A stretch of 64,000 nt of DNA from JBEBGV01 sp040081265 (GTDB lineage Bacteria; Acidobacteriota; Vicinamibacteria; Vicinamibacterales; UBA2999): assembly GCA_040081265.1 (NCBI GenBank), contig JBEBGV010000006.1:1-64000 (forward strand), in the 5' to 3' direction. Below the pieces are notes generated by a model, which saw only the letters and a program-made list of their open reading frames with translations, was not told the DNA's origin and did not search any database. The position numbers were made by a program, and so were the translations under genes. Below are positions 1 through 8,024 of this stretch, piece by piece (position 1 is the stretch's first letter; every line of letters begins with the position of its first letter).

Positions 1-1
1 C

Positions 2-73
2 TCATTCGGGAGGCCCTCCAGTAACAACGGGTTGGTGTGGTAACCCCCATTGTTTCCAGAGACTCCCGAATGA
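2..73. repeat. Nested inverted repeat downstream of the TPR gene
   Basis: An 11-bp perfect inverted repeat (TCATTCGGGAG at 2-12, its complement at 63-73) encloses a second imperfect stem (AACAA..GGGTT against AACCC..TTGTT, about 22-54). The minus-strand gene ending at 117 is transcribed toward it, so it could act as a 3' hairpin. No T-tract is visible next to it. It could also be the end of a repeat element lying outside the window. Confidence 0.5.
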
Positions 74-116
74 ACAACGTGTGTAGCATTCACAGCTAGA
101 ACCTGCTGGACCGAGC

Positions 117-749
117 CTAGCGTCCTCGAATCGATCGCATCACCTGAGTGACCTCGGCGCGTTCCGGAGCTTCCGGCGCGGTGCGCAGGAAGGCTTCGAA
201 TTCGGTCGCCATCAGGTCCGGGCGTCCCGCCTTGGACTGCGCGAGCCCGCCGTAGTAGTGCGCGTACGCGAAGCGGGGATTCAAGGCGGCGGCGCGGGTG
301 AATGCCTGCGCGGCCTCGGCCCACTCGGAACGCCAGAAATGAACGAGGCCCAGCTCGTAGTGCGCCTCGGTCAGGTCGCCGTTCAACGCCACAGCCTGCC
401 GGGCGTTGGCCAGCGCATCATCAAATTGATTCTGGACGAGCAGTTCGGCCGCCCGTCCGATGAAGCGCCATGGGTTCGACTCGGGCAGGGTGGCGAGGCC
501 GGCGAACACTTCAGCTGCCTGTGCGGGTGCGTTCTGCTTGAGCAGGCTCTGACCGGCAAGGTACCGAACCTCCGGGGGCGCTTCAGGCGAGGCTGCGGCG
601 GCGACCTGCTGGAAGCGTCCGGATTCAAACCATCGCTGCACCTGGGCCGGATCCTGCGCGAACGCGGGTCCCGTGAGCACCAGACAGGCGATGGCGATGG
701 TTGAGAAGGTGCGGACTGACGGTGCGGTGGCGCTGAGTAGTCGAGTCAT
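117..749 (-). CDS. Exported TPR-repeat protein
   Basis: 210 aa. Residues 1-32 form a signal peptide (basic start, hydrophobic stretch, AFAQ cleavage region), so the protein is probably periplasmic. Residues about 60-195 hold tetratricopeptide-type helical repeats, seen as alternating small and aromatic residues in 34-residue spacing, with a clear unit containing AHYELGLVHFWRSEW followed by AFAYAHYYGGLAQSK-like residues. Such repeats are protein-protein scaffolds; the partner is unknown. The ATG at 749 begins directly with the signal peptide. The gene is divergent from bacterioferritin across about 170 bp, where a TTGACA hexamer lies at 859-864. Specific function cannot be assigned. Confidence 0.8.
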   Translation of the reverse strand: MTRLLSATAPSVRTFSTIAIACLVLTGPAFAQDPAQVQRWFESGRFQQVAAAASPEAPPEVRYLAGQSLLKQNAPAQAAEVFAGLATLPESNPWRFIGRAAELLVQNQFDDALANARQAVALNGDLTEAHYELGLVHFWRSEWAEAAQAFTRAAALNPRFAYAHYYGGLAQSKAGRPDLMATEFEAFLRTAPEAPERAEVTQVMRSIRGR

Positions 750-918
750 GCCGGTTACTCTCGCACAAACCGTTCCATATCGGGAGGCAGGGGATCCCCA
801 TGATTCTCAGGGATATTTCCCGCCGCCGTACCTCGGCTGTCCACATTTTGTCCGCGCTTTGACATAGCATGAACAGCGGGCGCGGCCCCCGGGTTCTGGC
901 CGCGAGGAGGCAGTCGGC

Positions 919-1395
919 ATGCGTGGTAACGATCAGGTCATCGCTCAGCTCAATCTCGCGTTGCGGGAAGAACTCACCGCCATCAACCAGTATTTCCTGC
1001 ACGCGGAGATGCTCCACAGCTGGGGCTATCGCCGGCTGGGTGACTTCCTGAAGAAGCAGTCTATCGACGAGATGCGCCATGCCGAGAAACTGATCGAGCG
1101 GCTGCTGTTCCTCGAGGCAACCCCTAAAATGGAATACTTGGACCTGAACATCGGTTCCAACGTGAAAGCCCAGCTCGAAGCCGACCAGAAGCTCGAGGAA
1201 AAGGCCGTGGTCATGTACAACAAGGCCATTCAGATCTCGCGTGAGCAGGGCGACGACCAGTCACGGGCTATCTTCTCGGAGCTCCTCGCCGATGAAGAAC
1301 GTCACATCGACTGGGTCGAAACGCAGCTGCACCAGATCAAGGAAATGGGCTACGAACAATACCTCGCGCTGCAGGTGGACGGCCCGAAGGGCTGA
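919..1395 (+). CDS. bfr: Bacterioferritin
   Basis: 158 aa, the usual length for bacterioferritin, a 24-mer cage that oxidises Fe(II) and stores iron in the cytoplasm. The di-iron ferroxidase ligands are present: E18, E51 and H54, a Glu near 93/94, and the DEERHID segment (Glu about 126, His129). M52 matches the methionine that binds the inter-subunit haem in Bfr, which favours bacterioferritin over plain ferritin or Dps. A strong ribosome site (GAGGAGG, 904-910) sits 8 nt before the ATG. It stands alone, followed by an unrelated exported protein. No Fur box was recognised. Confidence 0.95.
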   Translation: MRGNDQVIAQLNLALREELTAINQYFLHAEMLHSWGYRRLGDFLKKQSIDEMRHAEKLIERLLFLEATPKMEYLDLNIGSNVKAQLEADQKLEEKAVVMYNKAIQISREQGDDQSRAIFSELLADEERHIDWVETQLHQIKEMGYEQYLALQVDGPKG

Positions 1396-1445
1396 GGCAG
1401 TCGCGGTCGAACTAATTTGAACTTCTTACGATGGAGATGAGCTGC

Positions 1446-2039
1446 ATGAAGAATCGTGTTTTGTGTCTGGCCCTCGGTGTGTTCCTGATCGCCCCGGCGG
1501 CATTCGCACAAGGTCCCGGGCCTGCTGGCCAGCCCATCGGGATCGCGGCAGGACTGCAGGCCGCCTACAACCGGGTCAAGACGATGGTGGTTCAGTCGGC
1601 CGACAAGATGCCGGATGCCGACTATGGCTTCAAGCCGAACGAAGAAATCCGCAACTACGGCCAGCTGTGGGGCCACGTCGCCAACTTTCACTACAACACC
1701 TGCGCGCAGGTGAAGGGCGTCCCCAACCCGAATCAGGGCAACAACCTCGAGATGACCGCCACGACCAAGGCGGCGGTCGTGAAGGCGCTCGCCGATTCAT
1801 TTGCGTTCTGTGACGATGCGTTCTCGTCGCTGACCGACCAGACAGCCGTCGAGTTGCTGATGGGTGGACGCGGCGCGCCGCGCGCCAAGCTGGTGGTGCT
1901 CAATCAGATCGTCGAGCACGACAACGAGATGTACGGGATCGGGACCGTGTATCAGCGCCTCAAGGGCATCGTGCCGCCGTCCACCGAAGCGCAGCAGCAG
2001 CGCCAGGGTGGCGCGGGCCGCGGTGGCCGCGGGAACTAA
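1446..2039 (+). CDS. Exported DinB-like (DUF664-type) protein
   Basis: About 197 aa. The ATG at 1446 is preferred over the in-frame one at 1431 because GGAG (1433-1436) is then correctly spaced and the protein starts with a signal peptide (MKNRVLCLALGVFLIAPAAFAQ region). The mature part resembles the DinB/YfiT four-helix fold: an early helix with AAYNRVKTMV, a GFKPNEEIR turn, a WGHVANFHYN helix with candidate metal-binding His, and a late EHDNEMYG helix. DinB-fold proteins include metal-dependent thiol transferases, but exported versions like this are uncharacterised. The C-terminus is Gln/Gly/Arg-rich. Family assignment is by pattern; the activity is unknown. Confidence 0.8.
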   Translation: MKNRVLCLALGVFLIAPAAFAQGPGPAGQPIGIAAGLQAAYNRVKTMVVQSADKMPDADYGFKPNEEIRNYGQLWGHVANFHYNTCAQVKGVPNPNQGNNLEMTATTKAAVVKALADSFAFCDDAFSSLTDQTAVELLMGGRGAPRAKLVVLNQIVEHDNEMYGIGTVYQRLKGIVPPSTEAQQQRQGGAGRGGRGN

Positions 2040-2040
2040 T

Positions 2041-2104
2041 CTGGTTACTAGTGGCTGGTTGCTGGTTACTGGTTGCGGCTAGCAACTGGCAACTAGCAAC
2101 TAGC
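2041..2104. repeat. GGTTGCTGG-family intergenic repeat
   Basis: Back-to-back variants of GGTTACTGGTTGC on one side and GCAACTAGCAACTAG on the other form a hairpin-prone block between two convergent genes. Its last bases run into the stop codon of the minus-strand gene. Related blocks occur at 11731-11845, 25456-25480, 26935-26980 and 42091-42166. Confidence 0.75.
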
Positions 2105-2354
2105 TACCTTCCTTCTGATGCTCGACATTCCTGAACGCCAGGCTGCGCGCGGGCAGTTTCCAGGCGGTCTCGAGCGCCTTGGCGAGCGACGGGTTGGACG
2201 CTGACAGGGCGTTCACGAGCGCGACCAGCTTCTGTTCGATGCGGTTGACGCGCGCCTCGTAGCGGTCCAGTTCCTGCCGATGCTGCATGTCGCGGCGTAG
2301 AAGCCCGACCTTCTCCACAAATTCCACCAGCAGGCGCTCGGCCTCAGCGTCCAT
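2100..2354 (-). CDS. Small predicted coiled-coil protein
   Basis: 84 aa, ATG at 2354. The first 55 residues are strongly helical and charged with leucine/valine heptad spacing (VEKVGLLRRDMQH, then a VNRIEQKLVALVNAL segment), consistent with a short coiled coil. There is no signal peptide or membrane segment. Its start overlaps the stop of the upstream 135-aa gene by 11 bp on the same strand, so the two are probably translated as a pair. I do not recognise the family. The overlap and unbroken frame support a real gene. Confidence 0.6.
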   Translation of the reverse strand: MDAEAERLLVEFVEKVGLLRRDMQHRQELDRYEARVNRIEQKLVALVNALSASNPSLAKALETAWKLPARSLAFRNVEHQKEGS

Positions 2355-2751
2355 GCGCGCCGCTGCCTTCCCGTTCGACCGACAGGTAGATCGGCCCGCC
2401 GCCGAGAAAGAACGCCAGCACCGAGTAGGTGAGGAAGCCGGCTCGATTCACGGTCTTGAAGACGGCGTGTTCCCCGACGTCCACCGAGAAGTCGATCGTC
2501 TTCTTGAAAAGCGTATTGTGCACAAACAGCTGATGCTTGCCCGGCGGTACGTCACGCGTCACCTCGTCCCCATGCCGCAGGGTGGCAAGGGACTCACCGT
2601 CGAGCGAGACGATGATCTCCCGGTAGCCGACATCATCGGTGGAGGTGCGGCGTACCGTCAGGGTCGAGGTCCAGGACTTCTTCAGGTCGTCGATGACGCC
2701 GTCGAGATCGGCGAGCTCGGGCTCGGGCGGTGAGGTAGTGGTGACGGCCAT
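2344..2751 (-). CDS. Hypothetical protein with one C-terminal membrane segment
   Basis: 135 aa, ATG at 2751. The N-terminal 35 residues are acidic and soluble. Residues about 35-100 look like a beta-sandwich (repeated V/T-rich strands, then DVPPGKHQLFVHNTLFKKTIDF), resembling PEGA-like carbohydrate or peptidoglycan surface modules. Residues about 103-125 form a single hydrophobic helix (LTYSVLAFFLGGGPIYL). It precedes and overlaps the small coiled-coil gene, and is followed by neither regulator nor enzyme. Function unknown; a membrane-anchored partner of its downstream neighbour is a guess. Confidence 0.65.
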   Translation of the reverse strand: MAVTTTSPPEPELADLDGVIDDLKKSWTSTLTVRRTSTDDVGYREIIVSLDGESLATLRHGDEVTRDVPPGKHQLFVHNTLFKKTIDFSVDVGEHAVFKTVNRAGFLTYSVLAFFLGGGPIYLSVEREGSGAHGR

Positions 2752-2760
2752 GACGCCAGA

Positions 2761-3684
2761 CTAGGATAACGCGCGGCGAGCCTGCGCGGCGCGGTAGACC
2801 CGGGAGGGCAAGGCATGCCCGACATGCGGCTCTACGCCCTGCGACGCTTCGATCAGGCGGTCGAGCTGAACACCGGACGCGATGCCCAGGCCATCGAGCA
2901 GGTAGATCAAGTCTTCTGTGGCGAGATTTCCGGTTGCCCCGGGGGCGTAGGGACAGCCGCCCAGACCACCCGCCGACGCGTCGAAGGTCGTCACGCCAGC
3001 CTCGAGGCCTGCGTAGACGTTGACGAGCGCCGTGCCGCGTGTATCGTGCAGGTGCAGCGCCAGCCGTTCGATACCTACCCGCCTGGTCACGCGCTCGATC
3101 ACGTCGAGCACCTGGCGCGGGTGCGCCACGCCGATCGTGTCGCTCAACGCGACCTCATACACACCGAGCTCGAGCAGCGACTCGGTGAGCTCGGCGACGC
3201 GATCCGGTGAGACGACGCCCTCGAAGGGACACCCAAAGCAGGTGGACAGGTAGCCGCGGACGCGCAGGCCCGTCCGCGCGCTCTCCGCGCACACCCCCCG
3301 GTAGTTCTCGAGTGAGCTGGCGATCGACTGGTTGATGTTGCGCTGGCTGAATGTTTCCGACGCTGCTGCGAAGATCGCCACCTCGTCCACCCGTGCGTCA
3401 CGTGCGCGGATCAGGCCCGTCAGGTTGGGGACAAGCGCGGAGTACCGGGTGCCTTGCCGCCGCACGAGGCCGGCAAAGACTTCGTCGGCATCCGCCATCT
3501 GCGGGACCCACTTCGGGCTGACGAAGGCCGAGACTTCGATGGCCGTGTGTCCGGCGTCTGAGAGGCGGTTTACGAACGCGATCTTCTGCGCCGTCGGCAC
3601 GATGACGCCTTCGTTCTGCAGGCCGTCCCGCGGCCCGACCTCGACGATGCGCACGGCGGCGGGCCAGTGTGTCGGGCCAGTCAC
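2761..3684 (-). CDS. mvaB: Hydroxymethylglutaryl-CoA lyase
   Basis: 307 aa from a GTG at 3684; a TTG at 3693 is an alternative, but GGAG about 10 nt upstream fits the GTG better. The enzyme cleaves 3-hydroxy-3-methylglutaryl-CoA to acetoacetate and acetyl-CoA, the last step of leucine breakdown. Visible signatures: the N-terminal GPRDGLQNE motif of the TIM-barrel HMGL-like family and the C-terminal catalytic loop GGCPYAPGATGN carrying the active-site cysteine. The family divalent-metal site HLHD is present (LALHLHDTRG). It is the last gene of the liu-type block, starting 1 nt after the stop of the biotin-carrier gene, so translational coupling is likely. Confidence 0.95.
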   Translation of the reverse strand: MTGPTHWPAAVRIVEVGPRDGLQNEGVIVPTAQKIAFVNRLSDAGHTAIEVSAFVSPKWVPQMADADEVFAGLVRRQGTRYSALVPNLTGLIRARDARVDEVAIFAAASETFSQRNINQSIASSLENYRGVCAESARTGLRVRGYLSTCFGCPFEGVVSPDRVAELTESLLELGVYEVALSDTIGVAHPRQVLDVIERVTRRVGIERLALHLHDTRGTALVNVYAGLEAGVTTFDASAGGLGGCPYAPGATGNLATEDLIYLLDGLGIASGVQLDRLIEASQGVEPHVGHALPSRVYRAAQARRALS

Positions 3685-3685
3685 C

Positions 3686-4087
3686 CTACTCAAGCTCCAC
3701 GAGCGGGACCCCCGCCTGCACCAGCTCGCCTGGTGCGCAGTGGAGCGCCCGTACCACGCCGCCGATCGAGGCCTTGATGGCCAGCTCCATCTTCATGGCT
3801 TCCAGGACGATCAGCACGTCGCCGGGCGAGACGCGCTGGCCAACGGTGACCGGGATCGCCCGCACGGTCGCGGGCATCGGCGCGGACAGGGCGAACTCGT
3901 CCGCCTTCGCTTGTATCCCCCTCGCCTCACCATCGTCAGAGAGGTGGTACGCGCGACCGTCGAGCCACACCCAGGTGTCGCGTCCATGCGTGACCGCGTA
4001 CGCCACACGCGACTGGTGGGGCAGGCTCACCCTGTAGCGTCCGGCGCCAAGCGGTTCGATGGCGGGCGACGTTGGGTGGTCAGACAC
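3686..4087 (-). CDS. Stand-alone biotin carrier domain protein of methylcrotonyl-CoA carboxylase
   Basis: 133 aa from a GTG at 4087. The last about 75 residues are a biotinyl domain with the canonical EAMKMEL motif; K99 is the predicted biotinylation site. The preceding residues resemble the linker (BT-like) region that joins biotin carboxylase and BCCP in single-chain methylcrotonyl- or propionyl-CoA carboxylase alpha subunits. The gene overlaps the biotin carboxylase gene by 8 bp. Carboxyltransferase and carboxylase flank it in the same block, so it should shuttle carboxybiotin between them. In most LiuD/MccA proteins this domain is fused to the carboxylase; here it is a separate chain. Confidence 0.9.
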   Translation of the reverse strand: MSDHPTSPAIEPLGAGRYRVSLPHQSRVAYAVTHGRDTWVWLDGRAYHLSDDGEARGIQAKADEFALSAPMPATVRAIPVTVGQRVSPGDVLIVLEAMKMELAIKASIGGVVRALHCAPGELVQAGVPLVELE

Positions 4088-5567
4088 GAACCCCCCTCAG
4101 TGTGTCCCAGGGGTCGGCGACAGCACCGCTGCCCGCCCGGTGGCCGGCCGTCGTGCGCGAGGCGGCCGCAATCGAGCGGACCAGGTCGTCGGGCTCACGT
4201 GCTTCTGCGGCGCGGAGCGCTTCGCCGTCGCTGTCGAGCCAACGCGTGTCGACGTCGGCGGACACGAAGCGAGGGTGATTCAACAGGCTGATGAGGAAGG
4301 GGACATTCGTCCTGATGCCGAGAATGGGGAAGCAGGCCAGAGCCTCCACCAGCCGCCTGCGCGCCATGTCACGTGAACTGGCGCTGGCGATCACCTTGGC
4401 GAGCATCGGGTCGTAGTGCACGCTCACCTCGTCACCCTCGGCGACGCCGCTGTCGATGCGGACACCGGGCATGACGGGTTCGCGGTACAACAGCAGCCGT
4501 CCGGCCTGCGGCAGGTACCCTGACTCCGGATCCTCGGCATAGACGCGTGCCTCGATGGCGTGGCCGCGCTGGCTGAGAGCATCCTGAGACCAGGGCAGTG
4601 GCTCACCGGCAGCGATAGACAGCTGTGCGTGCACCAGGTCGATGCCCGTCACCTGCTCCGTCACGGGATGCTCCACCTGCAGCCGGGTGTTCATTTCGAG
4701 GAAGTAAAACCGGGCAGCGTCGCCCTCTCCCTCAACCAGGAACTCGACGGTGCCGGCGTTCAGGTACCCGGCGGTTCTGGCCAACGCCACTGCCGCCTCA
4801 CCCATATGTCGACGCAGTCCGGGAGAGACCACCGGCGACGGGCTCTCTTCAAGCACCTTCTGATGCCGGCGTTGAACGGAGCACTCTCGCTCGAACACAT
4901 AGACCAGGTGGCCATGTGCGTCGGCGAGCACCTGCACCTCGATGTGCCGCGCGTGTTCGACGAGACGCTCGACGTAGAGGGTGCCGTCGCCGAACGCGCC
5001 CACCGCCTCCCGGCGGGCCTGCGCGATCGCCTCGACCAGGTCACTGTCGTGGCGGACAGCCTTCATGCCGATGCCGCCACCGCCCTCGGACGGCTTGAGG
5101 AGCACAGGAAGGCCGACCTCTCTGGCGGTCGCCGCAATGCTGTCATCGGACTGGTCGGACGGAGTCATGCCGGGCACGACAGGAACTCCGGCCCTGGTTG
5201 CCAGGGTGCGCGCACCGATCTTCGACCCCATCGCTTCCATGGCGTCGGCGCCCGGACCGATGAAGACGATGCCATGCTCAACGCAGGCGCGCGGAAAGTC
5301 CGGGTGCTCAGACAGGAAGCCGTAGCCGGGATGGATTGCGTCCGCCCGGGTCGCCTTCGCCGCCGCAATGATCGCCGGGATCGACAGATAGCTTTCAGCC
5401 GCCTGAGCCGGGCCAATGCGCACGGCGTCATCCGCGGCAAGGGTGTGCTGCGCCTTGGCGTCGGCGTCGGAGTACACCGCGACCGTCGCGAGCCCGCGTT
5501 CCCGGCACGCGCGGATCACGCGAACGGCAATCTCTCCGCGGTTGGCGACTAGAACGCGAGTGAACAT
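4080..5567 (-). CDS. Biotin carboxylase subunit of an acyl-CoA (methylcrotonyl-CoA) carboxylase
   Basis: 495 aa, ATG at 5567. It has the biotin carboxylase layout: N-terminal domain starting FTRVLVANRGEIAVRVIRA, ATP-grasp domain with the glycine loop EGGGGIGMKAV, the ECSVQRRHQKVLEE segment, the FLEMNTRLQVEHPVTE catalytic motif, and a C-terminal lid. It ATP-dependently carboxylates biotin. The protein ends right after the carboxylase domain, without a biotinyl domain. That domain is supplied by the next gene, whose start overlaps this stop. The clustered methylcrotonyl-type carboxyltransferase, enoyl-CoA hydratase and HMG-CoA lyase indicate leucine degradation as the pathway. Confidence 0.93.
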   Translation of the reverse strand: MFTRVLVANRGEIAVRVIRACRERGLATVAVYSDADAKAQHTLAADDAVRIGPAQAAESYLSIPAIIAAAKATRADAIHPGYGFLSEHPDFPRACVEHGIVFIGPGADAMEAMGSKIGARTLATRAGVPVVPGMTPSDQSDDSIAATAREVGLPVLLKPSEGGGGIGMKAVRHDSDLVEAIAQARREAVGAFGDGTLYVERLVEHARHIEVQVLADAHGHLVYVFERECSVQRRHQKVLEESPSPVVSPGLRRHMGEAAVALARTAGYLNAGTVEFLVEGEGDAARFYFLEMNTRLQVEHPVTEQVTGIDLVHAQLSIAAGEPLPWSQDALSQRGHAIEARVYAEDPESGYLPQAGRLLLYREPVMPGVRIDSGVAEGDEVSVHYDPMLAKVIASASSRDMARRRLVEALACFPILGIRTNVPFLISLLNHPRFVSADVDTRWLDSDGEALRAAEAREPDDLVRSIAAASRTTAGHRAGSGAVADPWDTLRGVRV

Positions 5568-5580
5568 ACAGCGGATGCGG

Positions 5581-6369
5581 TCAGCGCGACTGATGCCACG
5601 ACGGCTTTCGCTTCTCGAGGAACGCGCTCAGCCCTTCCTGGCACTCCGGTGTCTCACGCCGCGTGGCCAATGCGGCGGCGGTGAAGGCGCTCATGGCAGC
5701 CGGCGGCTGGTTCGCAATCTGGCGCAGCAGCGCCTTGACGTCGGCGATTGCCCCCGGTCCGGCGGTCAGGATTTCCTTCACGTACTGCGCGACGCGCTCA
5801 TCAACCTCGGCGTCCGGCACGACGGCGTGCACCAGGCCGATTTCTCTCGCGTGGGTGGCGCTGAACCTGGCGCCGGTGACAAAGAGGTGGCGAGCCGCAG
5901 ACTGACCAATTTTGAGGGTGACATACGGCGAGATCACAGCGGCGATCAGCCCGAGCTTGGTTTCCGTGAAGCCGAACACGGTGTCGCTCTCGGCCACGAC
6001 GATGTCGCAGATCGAGGCGAGGCCCGCACCGCCGCCGAACGCCGCGCCGTGCACCCGCCCGATCAGCGCCATGGGCAGACGGTCGAGCGCGGCGAACATC
6101 TCGGCAGCCGCCTGCGCATCCTTCAGGTTGTCCTGGTGAGAGAACGCAGAGACCCGTGCCATCCACGCCAGGTCGGCGCCGGCACAGAAGACAGTACCGG
6201 CGCCCGCCAGCACGACGCAGCGGACGTCGGACGCTGACGCGGCTTCGGTGGCCCACGCCGTGAGTTCCGCGACGAGCACCTCGTTGAACGCGTTCCGCAC
6301 GGTCGGACGATTGAGCGTGAGGTGGACGACGGCGCCGTCGCGCGTGATGTGCAGTGTTTGATACGTCAT
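5581..6369 (-). CDS. liuC: Enoyl-CoA hydratase family protein, probable methylglutaconyl-CoA hydratase
   Basis: 262 aa. The ATG at 6369 (MTYQTLHITRDG) is chosen over the long upstream frame, which runs through a REP-like repeat. It is a crotonase fold: VHLTLNRPTVRNAFNE, the oxyanion segment VFCAGADLAWM, and HGAAFGGGAGLASICDIVVA with the second oxyanion helix. The conserved glutamate region GFTETKLGLIAAVISPYV is typical of methylglutaconyl-CoA hydratase-type crotonases. The position between methylcrotonyl-CoA carboxyltransferase and carboxylase supports hydration of 3-methylglutaconyl-CoA to HMG-CoA. Another short-chain enoyl-CoA specificity cannot be excluded from sequence alone. Confidence 0.88.
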   Translation of the reverse strand: MTYQTLHITRDGAVVHLTLNRPTVRNAFNEVLVAELTAWATEAASASDVRCVVLAGAGTVFCAGADLAWMARVSAFSHQDNLKDAQAAAEMFAALDRLPMALIGRVHGAAFGGGAGLASICDIVVAESDTVFGFTETKLGLIAAVISPYVTLKIGQSAARHLFVTGARFSATHAREIGLVHAVVPDAEVDERVAQYVKEILTAGPGAIADVKALLRQIANQPPAAMSAFTAAALATRRETPECQEGLSAFLEKRKPSWHQSR

Positions 6370-6380
6370 CGTTGTCTCTC

Positions 6381-6410
6381 GGCGGGTCCTTTGGACCCGC
6401 CCTACGTACT
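6381..6410. repeat. REP-like hairpin with TACGTA tail
   Basis: GGCGGGTCC, TTT, GGACCCGCC form a 9-bp stem followed by CTACGTAC. The element sits between the carboxyltransferase stop and the hydratase start, inside the presumed leucine operon. The same unit recurs at least ten times in the window, in both orientations and always between genes. Confidence 0.85.
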
Positions 6411-8017
6411 CACATGCGGAAGACGCCGAAGCGGGTCGGCGTGATGGGCGCGTTGAAGCATGCCGACAGACCCAGTGCGAGGGCGTCCCGCGTGCTCGCC
6501 GGGTCCAGGATGCCGTCATCCCATAGTCGTGCGGTGGAATAGTACGGCGACCCCTCGCGGTCGTACTTCGCGAGGAGGGGGTCTCGAATTGCAGCCTCCT
6601 CGTCTGGTCCGAACGTCTTCCCCTCGCGCGTGAGTTGGTCGCGCTTGACCGTCGTCAGGACGCCAGCGGCCTGTTCGCCGCCCATCACCGAGATGCGTGA
6701 GTTGGGCCACATCCACAGAAAGCGTGGGTCATAGGCACGCCCGCACATCCCGTAGTTACCGGCACCAAACGATCCACCAATCACGACCGTCATCTTCGGG
6801 ACCGCTGCGTTGGCAACCGCGTGCACCATCTTTGCGCCATCCTTCGCGATGCCGCCGCGCTCGTACTGGCGCCCGACCATGAAGCCGGTGATGTTCTGCA
6901 GGAAGACGAGCGGTACGCCGCGCTGACTGCAGAGTTCGATGAAGTGGGTAGCCTTGAGCGCGGATTCCGAGAACAGCACACCGTTGCTGGCGATGATGCC
7001 GACCAGGTACCCGTGCAGGCGCGCAAACCCGGTGACGACGGTCGGGGCGTATCGCTTCTTGAACTCATCGAACCGCGATCCGTCGACGATGCGGGCGATG
7101 ACCTCGCGCACGTCATAAGGCCGCCGTACGTCGACGTTGACGATGCCGTACAACTCTGCGGGGTCGTAGTGGGGTGCTTCCGGCGTGGTGACGTCGGCTG
7201 GTGGGCTCTTATGCCTGTTGAGCGTGGAGACGATGGTTCGCGCCAGCGACAACGCGTGCGCGTCATCGTCTGCCATGTAGTCGGCGACACCCGAGAGCCG
7301 GGTGTGGACGTCGGCACCGCCCAGGTCCTCGGCAGAGACGTCTTCGCCGGTGGCCGCCTTCACGAGCGGTGGGCCGCCGAGAAAGATGGTGCCGGTGCCC
7401 TTGACGATGATGGTTTCGTCTGACATCGCCGGCACGTACGCGCCTCCAGCGGTGCAGGATCCCATGACCAGCGCAATCTGCGGAATGCCGGCGGCGGACA
7501 TGCGCGCCTGGTTGAAGAAGATGCGCCCGAAATGCTCGCGATCGGGAAACACGTTGTCCTGCATGGGCAGGAAGGCGCCGCCAGAGTCGACCAGATACAG
7601 GCACGGCAGCAGGTTCTCGAGGGCAATCTGCTGGGCGCGCAGGTGCTTCTTCACCGTGATGGGGTAATAGGTGCCGCCTTTGACCGTGGCGTCGTTGGCT
7701 ACCACCATCACCTCGCGGCCCGAGACGCGGCCGATGCCGGTGACGATGCCGCCCGCAGGCGTGTCATCGTCGTAGAGACCGAGGCCGGCGAGTGGAGAGC
7801 ACTCGAGGAAAGGGGAACCGGGATCGAGGAGGAGATCGATGCGTTCCCGGACGGGGAGCTTGCCCTGCTCGCGGTGACGCTGAAGATAGCGTGGTCCGCC
7901 GCCCTGGCTGGCCTGCGCCGTACGCTCGCGCAGTTCGGCGACGAGGGCCGTCATGCGGCGGTGATTGTTCCGGTATTCCTCGGAATCGACGTGGACCTGC
8001 GTCGCCAGCCGCTCCAT
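6410..8017 (-). CDS. liuB: Acyl-CoA carboxylase carboxyltransferase, methylcrotonyl-CoA type
   Basis: 535 aa, ATG at 8017. It contains both crotonase-like halves of an acyl-CoA carboxyltransferase. The N-terminal half carries LYLVDSGGAFLPMQDNVFPD and the SCTAGGAYVPAMSDE oxyanion region. The C-terminal half carries FLQNITGFMVGRQYE and the GGSFGAGNYGMCGRAYDPRF loop. These segments match beta subunits of 3-methylcrotonyl- and geranyl-CoA carboxylases more than propionyl-CoA types. It transfers the carboxyl from carboxybiotin to 3-methylcrotonyl-CoA. It is first in the minus-strand leucine block; no isovaleryl-CoA dehydrogenase is present in the window, so that step must be encoded elsewhere. Fumarylacetoacetase ends 8 bp upstream. 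Confidence 0.93.
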   Translation of the reverse strand: MERLATQVHVDSEEYRNNHRRMTALVAELRERTAQASQGGGPRYLQRHREQGKLPVRERIDLLLDPGSPFLECSPLAGLGLYDDDTPAGGIVTGIGRVSGREVMVVANDATVKGGTYYPITVKKHLRAQQIALENLLPCLYLVDSGGAFLPMQDNVFPDREHFGRIFFNQARMSAAGIPQIALVMGSCTAGGAYVPAMSDETIIVKGTGTIFLGGPPLVKAATGEDVSAEDLGGADVHTRLSGVADYMADDDAHALSLARTIVSTLNRHKSPPADVTTPEAPHYDPAELYGIVNVDVRRPYDVREVIARIVDGSRFDEFKKRYAPTVVTGFARLHGYLVGIIASNGVLFSESALKATHFIELCSQRGVPLVFLQNITGFMVGRQYERGGIAKDGAKMVHAVANAAVPKMTVVIGGSFGAGNYGMCGRAYDPRFLWMWPNSRISVMGGEQAAGVLTTVKRDQLTREGKTFGPDEEAAIRDPLLAKYDREGSPYYSTARLWDDGILDPASTRDALALGLSACFNAPITPTRFGVFRM

Positions 8018-8024
8018 GAGGCGA

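Noticed and set aside
2..73. Integron attC site
   Set aside because: The stems are nested and suggestive, but the paired core sites of attC (RYYYAAC and GTTRRRY) are not in the right places, and there is no integrase or cassette structure.
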